A stretch of DNA of 64,000 nucleotides from Coniochaeta sp. PMI_546. Lineage: Eukaryota; Ascomycota; Sordariomycetes; Coniochaetales; Coniochaetaceae. The notes under the pieces were generated by a model. The model was given only the letters and a program-made list of their open reading frames with translations. It was not told the origin of the DNA and did not search any database. The stretch is from the NCBI GenBank assembly GCA_021432605.1, contig MU271161.1, positions 1 to 64,000 on the forward strand, given 5' to 3'. A program made the position numbers and the translations under genes. Positions 21,404 through 32,699 of the stretch are shown piece by piece. Numbering within the stretch: position 1 is the first letter of the stretch; the number at the start of each line of letters is the position of its first letter.

Positions 21404-22879
21404 TCAATAATACAGACCTCCCTCGCGCCAGCATGCCGTAGCGCTCGCAGCGTTGCTGATAGTCGTGTTCATGGTCGTTCTGATGCACACAGAGTCAGCG
21501 TTGCCCATTTCAAAGGACACCAGTTCGTCGGCATCGCCATGTGCGGTTACGTACATTATGTAGAGTGTAAGCTTATCCGTCTTGGTGCTATAGAGTGTGT
21601 TCGTGATAAAGGACGGAGCCGGGGTGACTGTCACCGTCTGCGTCACAAGCGTCGGATTGTAGCAGAAGGTACTCAGTGGAAGTGTTCTGATGCATGTTAG
21701 TATGAGCACGTCACGGCGAGTAATCCAGCAGCCGTCGAGCCCGTAGAACATACATGCTGCTAGTCGTGGTCTGATATGCTGCGGTCGTGTCAGCGCCATC
21801 AGTATATGAAAGGGGAAGAGTATCTTACTGGTTTCCGTCCTTGTGGGGGTTGGCGCAATCGTTGTAAATGTACTTGACGATGTGTGCGTGGTCTCGACGT
21901 ATGTGATGGTTGTGGCGGCCACCTCCTTGACTTGCGGAGCCCCAGCACCATATCCGTCTTTGGACCCGACCTTCAGCTTGATATGCTGTCCGCTTTGCAT
22001 CAGGTGGTCCGCACGTGGAGACGGAGCACTATCCAGGTGGCAGCTCGCCGTGACTATTTGGTCGAACACGGTCCATCGTAGGGTTGTGCTGCCAGACGTT
22101 GATGTGCGTATGACGGTAGACGTGAGGACCGTAGTACTCTGTCGCAGCGACGTTGTCAGAGATACATATCGCTCGGAACAACTTGCTGTCACTGTTGGGC
22201 CAGGAAAGAGCGCCGTAACCTTCCGGCTTGACGTGATGGTCGTCGCTGTGGAGTTTTGATCAGCCCTAGCCTCATCGTACGCTGTCCCTTCCGGAGGTCT
22301 TACTTGAGGCTATAGGCGTGGTGGTATAGCCGACGATCACCGTGGGCGTCACTGTGTAAGTCACTGTCTGGACCGGCCCAGCAACCAGGTAGAAGTCCCT
22401 TTCAAGTGTAAAATTGCTCCCTATAAGCGTGACAGACCAGTTACCGGTGGTTATCTGGGAAAAGCTGAGGTTGCTAGCAGTTGGACATATGATTAGTTGA
22501 CCAAGATAAGACCTCATTTGGAGCTGATCTTGAACTGACCAGAAAGAGATCTGCTGGACGCCACTTGCGCCCATATTCAGGTCGGAGCATGCATGGGCTT
22601 CGCCGTCAGGATCGTGGAGTATCGGAGTTGTCCAGTATGCATCACAACCTTACATCGCCATGGTATCAGCGGCCGCCGCATGATGATAGGGACCAAGAGT
22701 GTATTTAATAGCACGAAACACACACCGGAGAATATTGTGGCAAAGCTAAAGTTCTTAGTCGAGCTTGCGTCTATCACATACTGGCCACCATCAGTGTAGT
22801 CTATCCCCGTTGCGAGGCATTGGGCCTGAGCCAGCGTTGCGGCGAGCAAAAGGCCTAAGGTAGACCAAACAAGTTTCAT
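21404..22879 (-). CDS. Secreted Ser/Thr-rich protein, 5 exons
   Basis: Model on the minus strand: 22726-22879, 22304-22648, 21829-22245, 21754-21778, 21404-21686; 407 aa. The start MKLVWSTLGLLLAATLAQA is a clear signal peptide. It is followed by QCLATGIDYTDGG and a DPDGEAHACSDL segment joined across intron 1, which looks like a small beta-domain found at the N-terminus of fungal cell-surface proteins. The rest is rich in Thr/Ser/Val with many TVTYTVTPT, TTITYVETTHTSSS and VTQTVTVTPAP stretches typical of O-glycosylated wall proteins. There is no C-terminal GPI signal in this model; the end (CWREGGLYY) could change if a further intron exists. Introns are 50-77 bp. Exon 4 is only 25 bp and rests on good splice sites (GTATGT donor, CTAAC branch). 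Function unknown; probably wall-associated. Confidence 0.6.
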
Positions 22880-24375
22880 GTTCCGTACTGCTGGACACAA
22901 TGAATCAAAGAGCGTGGGTGGGTTTTGGCGATGGCCTCAACGACTGTAGTCCATCTGCTCGCGTACAGGGCAATCCCGGGGCATTGCTTCTTGCCATATA
23001 TGTACTGCGATTAACAATAGCCACCTGCGTGGAAATAGACGGTCCAACATTGACACCATCTTCAAGAACTACTATATTAGATCTTCTGCAAGGTACGGGA
23101 CGGGAAATAAAGGTCTATCACCGTCGCATTCAGCCGCATCCGTTATGCTCAACAGCCTCTTGCTGGACAGCACAAGTTCCTTGGAAGAGCAGAGGGTTTA
23201 GCCTGAGGGGCCGAGGAACGAGCACTCCCACTCGGCAGGCGATTGGTTCCTGTGTTATCGTCGACGGCTTGGAAATGATGGTCAAATAAGATACCGGGAA
23301 AGGCAGTGGACTAAAAAGCCGTAGCTCTCCGACTCGACTGCGATATTGGGCATCCTTGGTGCAGCGGCAGAGCAGCTGGCAGCCAAGAAGATCAAGTCTA
23401 GAGATAACAAGACCACGACGAATCCAAGCTATCGGCGTCGATATCATGCCGCAAGCCGGCATTCAGCCATTACTGCGATAGCTCTACCCGCTCCGATATG
23501 TGCCATGCGGTCGTCGGTGACCACAACCGACAAGTCGCGCAAGCAACTGTCATCGCGACTCTGTTTGTCGAAAAGGGTGCAGCTGCTATGCTGCTCACTC
23601 AGTTCAAGTCGCAATGCACGCGCTACGGCCTCAATTGAAACACGACAGGATGTTGGCAGACGATAGATAGGCGTAAGCTACCATAGTAAGGTACCCTTGC
23701 CTTACGCAGTTAGAACAGTAAGGCCCCGCCAAGAACTGGGACCTTGGTGAGCACTGGGCCCATCATCTCGGCAAAACTGCCGGTGTGTCCTACCCTTGCC
23801 TCATGCCCACGCCCCTCCCAATGGTCAAATTTTCGTTGTCATCGGAGTCAATGGAAAACATAATAGGTCCGTCCATTATCAAGGCTGCACCAAACCAGGG
23901 CATTATTTCCAAACGCGCGAAACCACACGTTAGGAATGGAAAGGTAAGGTACCTAAAGTAATGTAAGGGCCTTTATAGAGCCCGGCACGTTGAAGCACGA
24001 TGCTGCTATTGGGTGGGCATCGGCTGAAGCGCCCGCCCTCTTAAATGGAATCCCAGTGACCCCCCGGGCCCCTCTGGAGTGACGTCAATTTTCATACTGT
24101 TTCTGCATGCGGGGCGCACTTTCTTTTGGGTGAGTGTGGGCAGAGATTCTGGCCAACCCTGCCAACTTCCGCCGTCCGACACACAGTTCATCCAGTCTTC
24201 ATCCCTTTCCTGTGGTATGACATCTCCCAAGCGAAAATCGTACGATGACTGGTGTTGATAGCGAATAGACGCGTTCGATATCGTGACACACAGAGACAAG
24301 GCTGGGGACCTCCGCCTCCGGTTATCAGACCGCCGAGAGAAGGCCAGCCTCACGGCCACGGCCACGGTCTCTAAC
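22880..24375. other. Divergent intergenic region between secreted S/T protein and histidine kinase
   Basis: No convincing gene. Contains GTAAGGTACCC (23685-23695) and AAGGTAAGGTACCT (23941-23954) motifs and a perfect CRE-type palindrome at 24080. An in-frame GTG-started extension of the kinase (24283-24375) is open but has no ATG. Confidence 0.45.
24080..24087. promoter_or_regulatory. CRE/ATF-type palindrome TGACGTCA
   Basis: A perfect 8-bp TGACGTCA lies 289 bp before the kinase ATG. In fungi this is the binding site of bZIP factors of the Atf1/CREB class, which act in stress signalling. A link to the adjacent two-component sensor gene is attractive but inferred. Confidence 0.4.
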
Positions 24376-26856
24376 ATGGACGTCGCACAACATCGGCCCC
24401 CAACCCCGGGCATCTCCACCGCGGAGGACCTGAACTACCTGTTCCAGTTGTCTCCCATGCCCACCCTCGTATTGTCCGCTTCTTGTCGCATCATGAGGGC
24501 ATCGAACAGTTTTCTTTCAGCCTGGAACATACACCCGCCGGACAGATGCGTCGGCCTTCAACTCGACGAGCTGCTTGAGAGCAAGCTACGCCCCGGCTTC
24601 CGCACAGATGCTGCATCCCTCGGCGCATTGATCGACGCCGCCATATCACAGCGCGAGGAACGCACCAGCGCGCCGTTGCACATCGGTTACGTCTCGCTAT
24701 GGAGCGCAAGGGTGATGCCGATCTTCAACGCTGACGAACTCCTGGCCCTGTACTTAGAGTGGCGAGAACAACCGAACCCGACTTCTTTTCTTGACGGCGA
24801 GCTTATTTCGACCGGCCTCGGCACTGACGAGGCTTTCAGAATCCTTGTTCAGGCGGTAAAGGATTACGCCATCTTCCTCCTCGACACCAAGGGCAATATT
24901 GCGACATGGAATACGGGCGCAGAACTGCACAAGGGTTACAAGAAGGAGGAAATCATTGGGAAACACTTCTCTATATTCTACGGCAAGGAGGATCTTGCCA
25001 TCAACAAGCCGCAGATGGAGCTCGAGATCTGTCTGCGGGAAGGCAGAGTCGAAGACGAAGGTTGGCGATATCGGAAAGACGGCAGTCGCTTCTGGGCCAA
25101 CGTCATCATCACAGCGGTGTATAAGGACGGCGTACATGTTGGCTTTGGAAAAGTCACCAGGGACCTCACGGAGCGGAAAGCTTCCGAGGCCCGTCTCATC
25201 TCTGTCTACGAAGAAAGCGAGCGGTTGAAGTCTGAGTTCCTCGCCAACATGAGTCACGAGATCCGGACGCCCATGCACGGCATGCTTTCGGCCTGCTCGT
25301 TGTTGCTGGACACGCCCTTAACGGACAAGCAACGTGATATAGCCAGCATCATGGACGAGTCAGGGAAGGTTCTCTTACAGGTGATCAACGACATTCTGGA
25401 CTACTCCAAGCTGGCGTCCGGTAGCTTCTCTATCAACACGGACATCGTCGGCGTTACCAGTATTATTACCTCGGTTGTGCGCAGCGTACAGGCAACCCTG
25501 CAGCCGACCGTCTACTTTGAGCTATTCCTGTCAGCCGACCTCCCCAAATCCGCGCAGGGCGATCCTCTACGCTTCCGTCAAATCGTGCAAAATATTGTTG
25601 GCAACGCAGCAAAGTTCACCGAGAAAGGCAGCATCCGCGTCAGAGCGTCGCTACAGGCCGAGGACAGGGACAGCTACACGGTCATGACGGAGGTTACCGA
25701 CACAGGTATTGGGATTTCGGAGGACGCTGCGAGGGGTCTGTTCACTCCTTTTACCCAATTCGACCTCACGACAACGAAGCGTTACAAGGGCACCGGCTTA
25801 GGCTTGTCCATCGCCAAGGCGCTGGCAGAATTGATGGGTGGGCAAATAGGGTATCGACCAAGCCCGGAGCGGCACGGAAGCATTTTCTGGTTCACTGTGA
25901 AGCTCAGAAAAATAAAGAGCCTAGACCAGATTCAGCAGTGGGATCGACAGCTCAAGAACGAAGACATGCCAGCCCGCACAGGTGAACTGACTCCGGCTGA
26001 CAAGCAAAAGAAGCTCCACGAGGCCGCGCCTATCAAGTCCCTGCTCCTAGTGGAAGACAATCTCATCAATCAAAAGGTCATGGTCGGCATGCTTCGGCAA
26101 CTGGGCTTCAAGAACATCGAACTGGCCGGAAACGGATCCGAGGCAGTGTCTATAGTTCGCGCCAAGCCAGCAGCATTCGACCTTGTTCTCATGGACGTCA
26201 GCATGCCGATCCTCGACGGCAACCAGGCCTCGGCCCAGATCAGGGACAGCGGTATCTTAGTACCGATCATTGCCATGACGGCATACGCGCTGAAGGGTGA
26301 CAAGGAGCGGTGCCTCGAACACGGCATGGATGACTACCTCTCCAAGCCCGTCGACAGGAAACGTCTCATCGCCGTTCTGTACAAGTGGATATGCGAACGT
26401 GGCGACTATCGGAAGTATACCGGTGACGTCTCATCGAAACACTCCCCCACAGAAATCGTGAACCGCCACGCTGAAGGCTATGTGAAGCACGTCCAGGATG
26501 TCAAAGGTCTCAAGTACGTCAAGGGTGCGAAGGCGATGGATATTCCCATTGTCAGTGATTCCAGCGACATCAACAGGGCGATAGCAGGGGCGAGTGTCAG
26601 CGTCGACAGCAATTCAACAGAGATTCTTGCTGCAAGCCTCAGCGATGCAACAGATCTCATCACTTCAAGGCTTCGCAGCGCAACAGAAATCGTCAGCGAA
26701 GAGCTTGGCAGCGGCAAAGACGGGCATAGTGGTAGTAATGATGATGTTGCAAAGAGGAAAAGGAGTAACAGCACCACAGAGGGAGCCAGCGAAGGGGAGG
26801 CCAACCTACGCGACGACGTCTACAGTGCTGGCGCCGAAGGCGCCAATGGTGCTTAA
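24376..26856 (+). CDS. Hybrid histidine kinase (PAS - HisKA - HATPase - receiver)
   Basis: 826 aa from the first true ATG (AACATGG context). An N-terminal PAS-like segment (about residues 15-125) is followed by a clear PAS/PAC (about 154-275, with AIFLLDTKGNIATWN and WRYRKDGSRFWANV). The HisKA H-box is FLANMSHEIRTPMHGM, with phospho-acceptor His294. The ATP-binding N box (NIVGNAAKF), G1 (DTGIGIS) and G2 (GTGLGLSIAKAL) are intact. The receiver (about 550-680) has VEDN, Asp607 in LMDVSMP, a Thr in AMTAY and Lys in LSKPVD. All catalytic residues are present. By family it autophosphorylates, passes phosphate to its own receiver and then to a Ypd1-type protein, feeding the HOG stress pathway. There are no membrane segments, so it is probably cytosolic. 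The tail after 690 is low-complexity Ser-rich. The ligand of the PAS domain is unknown. Confidence 0.92.
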   Translation: MDVAQHRPPTPGISTAEDLNYLFQLSPMPTLVLSASCRIMRASNSFLSAWNIHPPDRCVGLQLDELLESKLRPGFRTDAASLGALIDAAISQREERTSAPLHIGYVSLWSARVMPIFNADELLALYLEWREQPNPTSFLDGELISTGLGTDEAFRILVQAVKDYAIFLLDTKGNIATWNTGAELHKGYKKEEIIGKHFSIFYGKEDLAINKPQMELEICLREGRVEDEGWRYRKDGSRFWANVIITAVYKDGVHVGFGKVTRDLTERKASEARLISVYEESERLKSEFLANMSHEIRTPMHGMLSACSLLLDTPLTDKQRDIASIMDESGKVLLQVINDILDYSKLASGSFSINTDIVGVTSIITSVVRSVQATLQPTVYFELFLSADLPKSAQGDPLRFRQIVQNIVGNAAKFTEKGSIRVRASLQAEDRDSYTVMTEVTDTGIGISEDAARGLFTPFTQFDLTTTKRYKGTGLGLSIAKALAELMGGQIGYRPSPERHGSIFWFTVKLRKIKSLDQIQQWDRQLKNEDMPARTGELTPADKQKKLHEAAPIKSLLLVEDNLINQKVMVGMLRQLGFKNIELAGNGSEAVSIVRAKPAAFDLVLMDVSMPILDGNQASAQIRDSGILVPIIAMTAYALKGDKERCLEHGMDDYLSKPVDRKRLIAVLYKWICERGDYRKYTGDVSSKHSPTEIVNRHAEGYVKHVQDVKGLKYVKGAKAMDIPIVSDSSDINRAIAGASVSVDSNSTEILAASLSDATDLITSRLRSATEIVSEELGSGKDGHSGSNDDVAKRKRSNSTTEGASEGEANLRDDVYSAGAEGANGA

Positions 26857-27396
26857 ATGGGGCCTCATTCGGCAATCTTCCGCGCACTGAACGCAGTGTA
26901 CTGACTGCCTTTCGGTCTATTCATGCAAGGGGCGCATCGAGCGGTCTTGGCTTTCTGTTTTGTAGATGTTCCACGGCAACAGGGTCTCATTATACGGGCA
27001 ATTTTCGATGTTGGGGGCGTTGACCGGCGTCGATCTTCCGTCACTGTGAGCGAAGCTCGAGTGGTCTATATTTCACAGCATGGATAATACGGAACAATCA
27101 GTCTTCATCTTTACATCAGCATTTCCCATCGAGCGTCATGCATGGTCCATGGTGAGAGGCGCCTCACTCGATCATCGACAGTGGACTACCTTGTCCCAAC
27201 ACTGACTTAGCCTTGGGGAAGCTCACCCCGCCGCTGGTGTGGGGGCTGCGCCTGTTTAGGCTAAAATGGACGTCCCATGTCGGAAGCACGTGACTACCTC
27301 CTCTTGTATCTCATAACTACCCCGATTCGGCATCTATGTCTATGGTAGACACAGGAGACGGACACAGCTTCACTTGCAATCAGCGACCGCTTCAAC
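26857..27396. other. Intergenic and GH43 promoter
   Basis: No gene. Contains a GGCTAAA element (27259-27265) and a CACGTG palindrome (27287-27292) within 140 bp of the GH43 start. Confidence 0.5.
27259..27265 (+). promoter_or_regulatory. Putative XlnR/Xyr1 site GGCTAAA
   Basis: GGCTAAA matches the consensus bound by the xylanase regulator XlnR in Aspergillus and lies 132 bp before the ATG of the GH43 beta-xylosidase. The match is 7 bp and could occur by chance, but gene identity and position agree. Confidence 0.4.
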
Positions 27397-29121
27397 ATGC
27401 CTCTAGTACGGAATCCCATACTTCCCGGGTTCAACCCAGATCCTTCCATAGTTCGCGTTGGCGATGACTACTACATTGCCACATCGACATTTGAGTGGTA
27501 TCCCGGCGTCCAGATTCACCACTCCAAAGACCTGGCAAACTGGGACCTTGTCATGCGACCTCTGAACCGCAAGAGACAGCTCGATCTCAGGGGCAACCCG
27601 GATAGCTGCGGGGTACAGCTCATAATGCGTGTTTATTGCCTGGGACTAAGTTACTAACTCGACGCCTCAGGTCTGGGCCCCGTGCTTGACACATGATGGC
27701 GATAAATTTTGGCTCGTCTATACCGACGTCAAGCGCAAAGATGGCTCATTCAAGGATTCGCACAACTACATCGTCACTGCGCCCTCGATAGGGGGGCCCT
27801 GGTCAGATCCAGTCTATGTCAACTCGTCAGGCTTTGATCCATCCCTCTTTCATGATGACGATGGGAAGAAGTGGTTCGTGAACATGCTGTGGGATCACCG
27901 CCGCCGGCCCCTTGCCTTTGCTGGCATTGCGCTGCAAGAGTGGGATCCAAATGCGGGGAGACTGGTGGGACCGCGCAAGAACATCTACCAGGGGACTGAC
28001 CTGCAGCTTATCGAAGCTCCTCATCTGTACAAAAGGGGTGGATACTACTATTTATTGGGTCAGTCTCAGCTGCTTATTGGAGTTTCAGGACAAGAGGCTG
28101 ACAGCAAGCAGTGGCCGAGGGCGGCACAGGCTACGAACACGCTTGTACTTTTGCCCGGTCACGGAGCATTTGGGGGCCATATGAGACTCACCCTGACAAG
28201 TACATCCTCACCTCAAAAGACACTCCCCATGCTGCCCTGCAAAGGGCTGGACACGGAGACATCGTGGACACGGCAGACGGCAAGACGTATCTGGTGCATC
28301 TGACGGGTCGCCCCACTACACAGAAGCGCCGGTCTGTCCTGGGCCGTGAGACAGGTATTCAAGAGGCCTTCTGGGACGATGACGGCTGGCTCTACGTAAA
28401 ACATGGCCCCGTGCCTTCACTTCACGTCGAGCTGGCTGCAGCTAGGGACGACACCAACTACTGGGCCGAGCAGCGTTACACTTTCGAGTCCGGCCTGCAC
28501 AAGGACTTCCAGTGGCTTCGGACGCCTGAGACTGACCGCATCTTCTCAACAAAAGGTGGGAAGCTTCAGCTGATAGGCCGCGAGAGCATCGGCTCCTGGT
28601 TCGAGCAGTCGCTGGTCGCCCGCCGACAAACTCACTTCTCCTACGATGCGGAGACCGTGGTTGACTTCTCTCCCACTGACGAGCGGCAGTTCGCTGGACT
28701 TACGGCGTACTACAGCCGATTCAACTTCTTCTACCTCACTGTCACGGCACATTCTGACGGGCAGCGGGAGCTCCTCATCATGAGCTCCGAGGCGTCGTGG
28801 CCCGACAGCAACCTCGAGATGCCGTTTCCCAAGCCAGTTCAAATACCCAATGAGGGGAAGGTCAAGCTTGCCCTAACCATTCGAGGAGCCAAGTTGCAAT
28901 TTTACTATGCCTTGGAAGGACAGGAGCTCAAGACAATTGGCGGAGTGCTAGATGCATCGGTGATAAGCGACGAGTGCGGCGGACACGCCCTGCACGGGAG
29001 CTTTACCGGTGCGTTTGTTGGGATGGCTTGCAGCGACTTGAACGGCACGGCGCTGAAGGCTGCATTTGACTACTTTACATATCGCCCGGCACATGATAAG
29101 ACAGACCGATATGAAATCTAA
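27397..29121 (+). CDS. GH43 beta-xylosidase / alpha-L-arabinofuranosidase, 3 exons
   Basis: Exons 27397-27612, 27671-28058, 28112-29121; 537 aa. Introns are 58 and 53 bp with CTAAC and CTGAC branch points. The protein starts [20 protein letters not shown], with catalytic base Asp15; the transition-state Asp128 is in GFDPSLF and the acid Glu187 in LIEAPHLY. The C-terminal half (about 330-537) is the beta-sandwich typical of the intracellular xylosidase subgroup ([20 protein letters not shown]). Length matches the 530-540 aa of XynB-type enzymes. There is no signal peptide, so it likely cleaves imported xylo-oligosaccharides to xylose. It belongs functionally with the acetylxylan esterases at 43.8-48.5 kb. 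Without the two introns the frame appears broken; the spliced model is complete. Confidence 0.92.
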
Positions 29122-29448
29122 TGGGTGATAACGGTTTACACATAGCCCCTATTTGGACGGTGCATGCAATGGCCGAGAGACCTGTAGATTACCTTTATAA
29201 TCAGCTTAGGGCATATAGGCAGACTGTCCTCACCATGAACACCGAGCTTCATATGCACCAGGCGCTCAGTACCGAAGTCTAGCAATGATCATCTGTTAGC
29301 ATGATACCTAATTCAATACCACTACCTCTGCGTCCATGTTTAGATTTGGTCACGGGCATGACATATAGCCAAACGGTATCACGATACCAGGCGCGGACAC
29401 ATGGGGAGCTTGATTACAAAGGACTTGTGCGCTACATAGACTTATACG
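29122..29448. other. Short convergent intergenic region
   Basis: 3' flanks of GH43 (+) and GT90 (-). Nothing recognised. Confidence 0.5.
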
Positions 29449-31015
29449 CTACCCAACACTTCCATTACCATGTCCCAGCGAGAACAACTCCCAAGGCAAC
29501 ATTTCCCGACCTTCCCACTCGTCAATTTCAAACTGAACAACCTCACTCCAGCCCCTGACCAGAGCTCGCCAGTAGCAGATCTCTGCAGCGGGGCTCAAAT
29601 AGCCCTTCCCAATAAACAGCTCTCTCTGTCTCGTGGCAATACCCTCAGCGACATTGGGATTTGCCTCGAGCCAGGCCACGGTTTGCTCCAAGTCGGACCA
29701 GTCAGGCGAGACAAAGATTGCATTTGCCTCGTCTGGCGGGTAATGCATGGGCCACGCCTCGTTTGCACCCTGAGACAGTTTCCAGCCCTTTGATTTTGGC
29801 GAGAGATGAAGATCGCTGGAGAGCGTAGGCCTGACGAGATGGGTGGAATGCTGCAACCACGCAATCGGCGGCGAGATCAACACACTCGCGCACGTCTGGA
29901 GGAATTGAAGACGGCCACTATAAGTAATTCCTTCGGTATAGAGGACGTATTTGTATCGGCAAAAATCCTCAATCATCAAGGCATTGTTTGCTGTGGAGTT
30001 CTCTTTCTCCGACAAGCTATCGCCGTGCGTTGCTTCGAGTCCGTAGCCATGAAGGGCCTGCACGTCCGCCCAGTCCGCCTGGTGAGTCGTACGTAGCAGG
30101 TCCTCCCGCAAGCCGGGATAGTGAACGCTGTTCCAGCCCAGTGTGCCTCTCCATGCTAGTCGGCGATCCTTGTGTGAGAAAGGAATTTGCGACTCGATGA
30201 TATCAACAGCTGCTGCTGCTCGAGACATGGAGCCGATGGATGGCAGCGGCCACGCCCAGAAGGAGAAATGAGGCATCAGGAATGCACGTGTGAGGACCGG
30301 ACCCTGAGAGCTTCCTGACGGCGAACGGAAAGCGGGCCGCGTGTATGAGAAGGCTGAGCCAAACGGTTGGTCATTCACGTTGATAGTGATGATAGTATCA
30401 GGCAAGGGTGTGGGTGATGTAACTATGGCACGGTGAAGCTGGTGGAGGGTGGCTGTTTGAGCCTGACATACAGTAGTCAGCGAGATCTGGACAATGGAAC
30501 ACACGCTCCGGGTACAGATGGGCTCACGTCTAACAACTCAGTAGACAGTGCATCAGTTCGTTTTGGTTGGAAGACAAACAGCTGATATCAGAGGTAAGTT
30601 AGTGTCTCGGTCGGAGCATAGGCCTTGCGAGGCATGACCATACCTGTCCATCTTTGATTCGTACTTGAAGCGGTCCCCCTTTCCCGGACGGCTTTATTTT
30701 GAAAGGGCCGAGAGAAGCAGTTTCCCGTATGTCCTTTGTCAGACCGGGGAAGGCGGTTTCACACTGTCCTGTTGTGAGATGCAGGGCGTTGAATTGCTCT
30801 TGAAGCGGCCGTTGTCCGGTTTCAGCACTCGACTCTCGATCAAACCGGGGGATTCCTCGAATCGAGGCACCGTACTCGTACAAAGCGAAGAATAGCAAGT
30901 AGCAAGAGGAACATGCGCCAAGAAATAGACGAACCGGTCGCCAGTACTTTGCGTGTCTCGCCTTCATCGCGATTGAGCAGAAGTTGCGTGAAGTAGAGTC
31001 TAGAGGACTGAACAT
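29449..31015 (-). CDS. Glycosyltransferase family 90 (CAP10-like), type II membrane protein, 3 exons
   Basis: Exons (minus) 30644-31015, 30528-30581, 29449-30462; 479 aa. Residues 17-45 contain a basic flank and a membrane anchor (FLGACSSCYLLFFALYEYG), giving Golgi type II topology. Then come CETAFPGLTKDI, LGPFKIK, LQVRIKDGQ, TLHQLHRAI, PDTIITINVNDQPFG, FLMPHFSFWAWPLP, WRGTLGWNSVHYPGLR, IEDFCRYKYVLYTEG, YSGRLQFLQTCASV and SPPIAWLQH, the CAP10/GT90 signature order. Family members transfer xylose or glucose to glycans; CAP10 is needed for capsule in Cryptococcus, but the ascomycete role is undefined. The 65-bp intron 30463-30527 is inferred from a GTGAGC donor and CTGAC branch. The first ATG is at 31015; 30967 is an alternative start that still keeps the anchor. 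Confidence 0.85.
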
Positions 31016-31217
31016 GGACGTATGCTGTTTACGCCGACATGAAAATGAGCTTTGAAACTCCAGCACAGCATATAGGGCATGTGCACACGGTCAAGCATGA
31101 TATTTTGTGCCGATCAGCCGCCAAGTCCTGTTGTAGCCCGGAGTGATCTCCGATCCAAAAGGGGATTTAGCCATTCCACTAACCTTCGACCACCTCTCCA
31201 CAGAAAAGTCCCAGCGC

Positions 31218-32699
31218 TCACGAGTTCCTATCGGTTGTAGGACGCTTCTCTGGATGGCCATCCGTTCTTCCTCCTCCCTTCTCGACAATCCAGTTTTCCA
31301 CCAAGTCCAGACCGTACGCAATCTGCAGCACAGCAATTGTGAACTCGTCGACGTCTCCGGGTTTGTTTTCCTGAAGAATCCCCCATGCGTCCAAGCTTTC
31401 CAAAAGCAACAACGACTTGGACACCGACATATTCGTTCCCAATTTAGACGCGTTCCTCCTCGTCTCCCTACACCACGTCCACGCCGTCGTCGCGTCCCAT
31501 AAGCCAGCTCTGGCAGTGAAGGCCGCTCCGCCGGGACAGACTGACCAGCCATGTTTAATATTGTGGTACACTGATTGCATGAAGGTGGCCATGAGGTACG
31601 TGCGTCTCACCGACTCGGCCAGTATCCAGGCGCGCCAGAGCGAAAGCGGATCAGAAGGTACCGCACGGCTCAGGGTTGTCACGACGCCGTTGACGGGTAG
31701 GGAATTGGTTTGACTTGGGGAATTACCGACACTGGGCACATTGGAACACCCTCCATCCTCGCGGCTCAATAATGCGACACCGCTGCAGTCTAGCCTTGCA
31801 CTCGCGAACATTTGGCACGCCCAGGCATTGAGGACATCTCTGTGCTCTTCCGCCTGCGCACGTGAGCGGATGTCGCCGTCGAAGAGTCGGATCATCTGGT
31901 AGATGAAGAGAGCCTGCGTTCGACTCACATGGGTCAGTGTGTCGAGGGCGATGCTCGGGGCGGAGTTGGCGAAGTCAGATGTGTCGGGTGCGAGGTAGGG
32001 TTGCGACTGCGAATCGACGAGTTTGTTGGCTCTGTTATTGATCATGCGCATTGTGGCCAGTTTCGTCGTTGGCGTGACGGCATAGTAGGCTGTTAAGGCC
32101 GTGAACGCGTCTTGCACGCAGTCCGGCATGTGACCTCGGTAGAGCTGCCGGTGCATGAGCGGACTGTGTCCGTCTCTCACCCATCTCCGCAGCCAGGCTT
32201 GGAGTCTCGATATGTAGTGCGGCAGTGTTTCTTCGGATACGGGGGCTTCCAGAGCCAGCTCAGGGTGTGGGATTTGCTGCGTGTTCCAAGACTCGGGATT
32301 AAGAAACCAACGGTCATTTGTGCATGAAGTGCAGGAATCGTCTACAATTGTCGATGTACCAGCGTTATTACTGCCGGACTCATTAGGAGGGCTCGCATCC
32401 TGTCCTTGTGATGGCGGAGACGGCAGACAATGACCTGTGTTAGTCACTGCCATGCCGGTGTCATGAACCCTTTGACTGATGGATCCAGATCCGCTCGGTT
32501 CACCAGTATCATCTCCGTTGACTGCATCCGCAAAACTGGGCGGGATATGCGGTAGCAGCTGGTATCTGCATGAGTCGCCTCGTTCCAGGCACCTCCTGCA
32601 TGCGGGCAAGGTCTTGTCGCATTTTCTCTTCGATTTGGTGCACTGAAGACATGCCTTGCGCTTCCGCATCCGCTTACGCGCTGGAGCTGTTTCGTTCAT
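31218..32699 (-). CDS. Zn2Cys6 fungal transcription factor
   Basis: 493 aa from ATG at 32699. The N-terminal binuclear zinc cluster has six Cys at residues 17, 20, 27, 34, 37 and 44 (C-X2-C-X6-C-X6-C-X2-C-X6-C). It is preceded by a basic stretch (RKRMRKRKA), which also looks like a nuclear signal. The middle region (about 180-400) has the helical DSQSQPYLAPD, HVSRTQALFIYQMIRLFDGD and LWRAWILAESVRRTYLM segments found in the regulatory half of many such factors. The last about 30 residues (GGGRTDGHPEKRP...) are low complexity and another C-terminal exon is possible. It is divergent from the SDR gene across 690 bp, which suggests it may regulate that gene. Target and inducer unknown. Confidence 0.88.
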   Translation of the reverse strand: MNETAPARKRMRKRKACLQCTKSKRKCDKTLPACRRCLERGDSCRYQLLPHIPPSFADAVNGDDTGEPSGSGSISQRVHDTGMAVTNTGHCLPSPPSQGQDASPPNESGSNNAGTSTIVDDSCTSCTNDRWFLNPESWNTQQIPHPELALEAPVSEETLPHYISRLQAWLRRWVRDGHSPLMHRQLYRGHMPDCVQDAFTALTAYYAVTPTTKLATMRMINNRANKLVDSQSQPYLAPDTSDFANSAPSIALDTLTHVSRTQALFIYQMIRLFDGDIRSRAQAEEHRDVLNAWACQMFASARLDCSGVALLSREDGGCSNVPSVGNSPSQTNSLPVNGVVTTLSRAVPSDPLSLWRAWILAESVRRTYLMATFMQSVYHNIKHGWSVCPGGAAFTARAGLWDATTAWTWCRETRRNASKLGTNMSVSKSLLLLESLDAWGILQENKPGDVDEFTIAVLQIAYGLDLVENWIVEKGGGRTDGHPEKRPTTDRNS

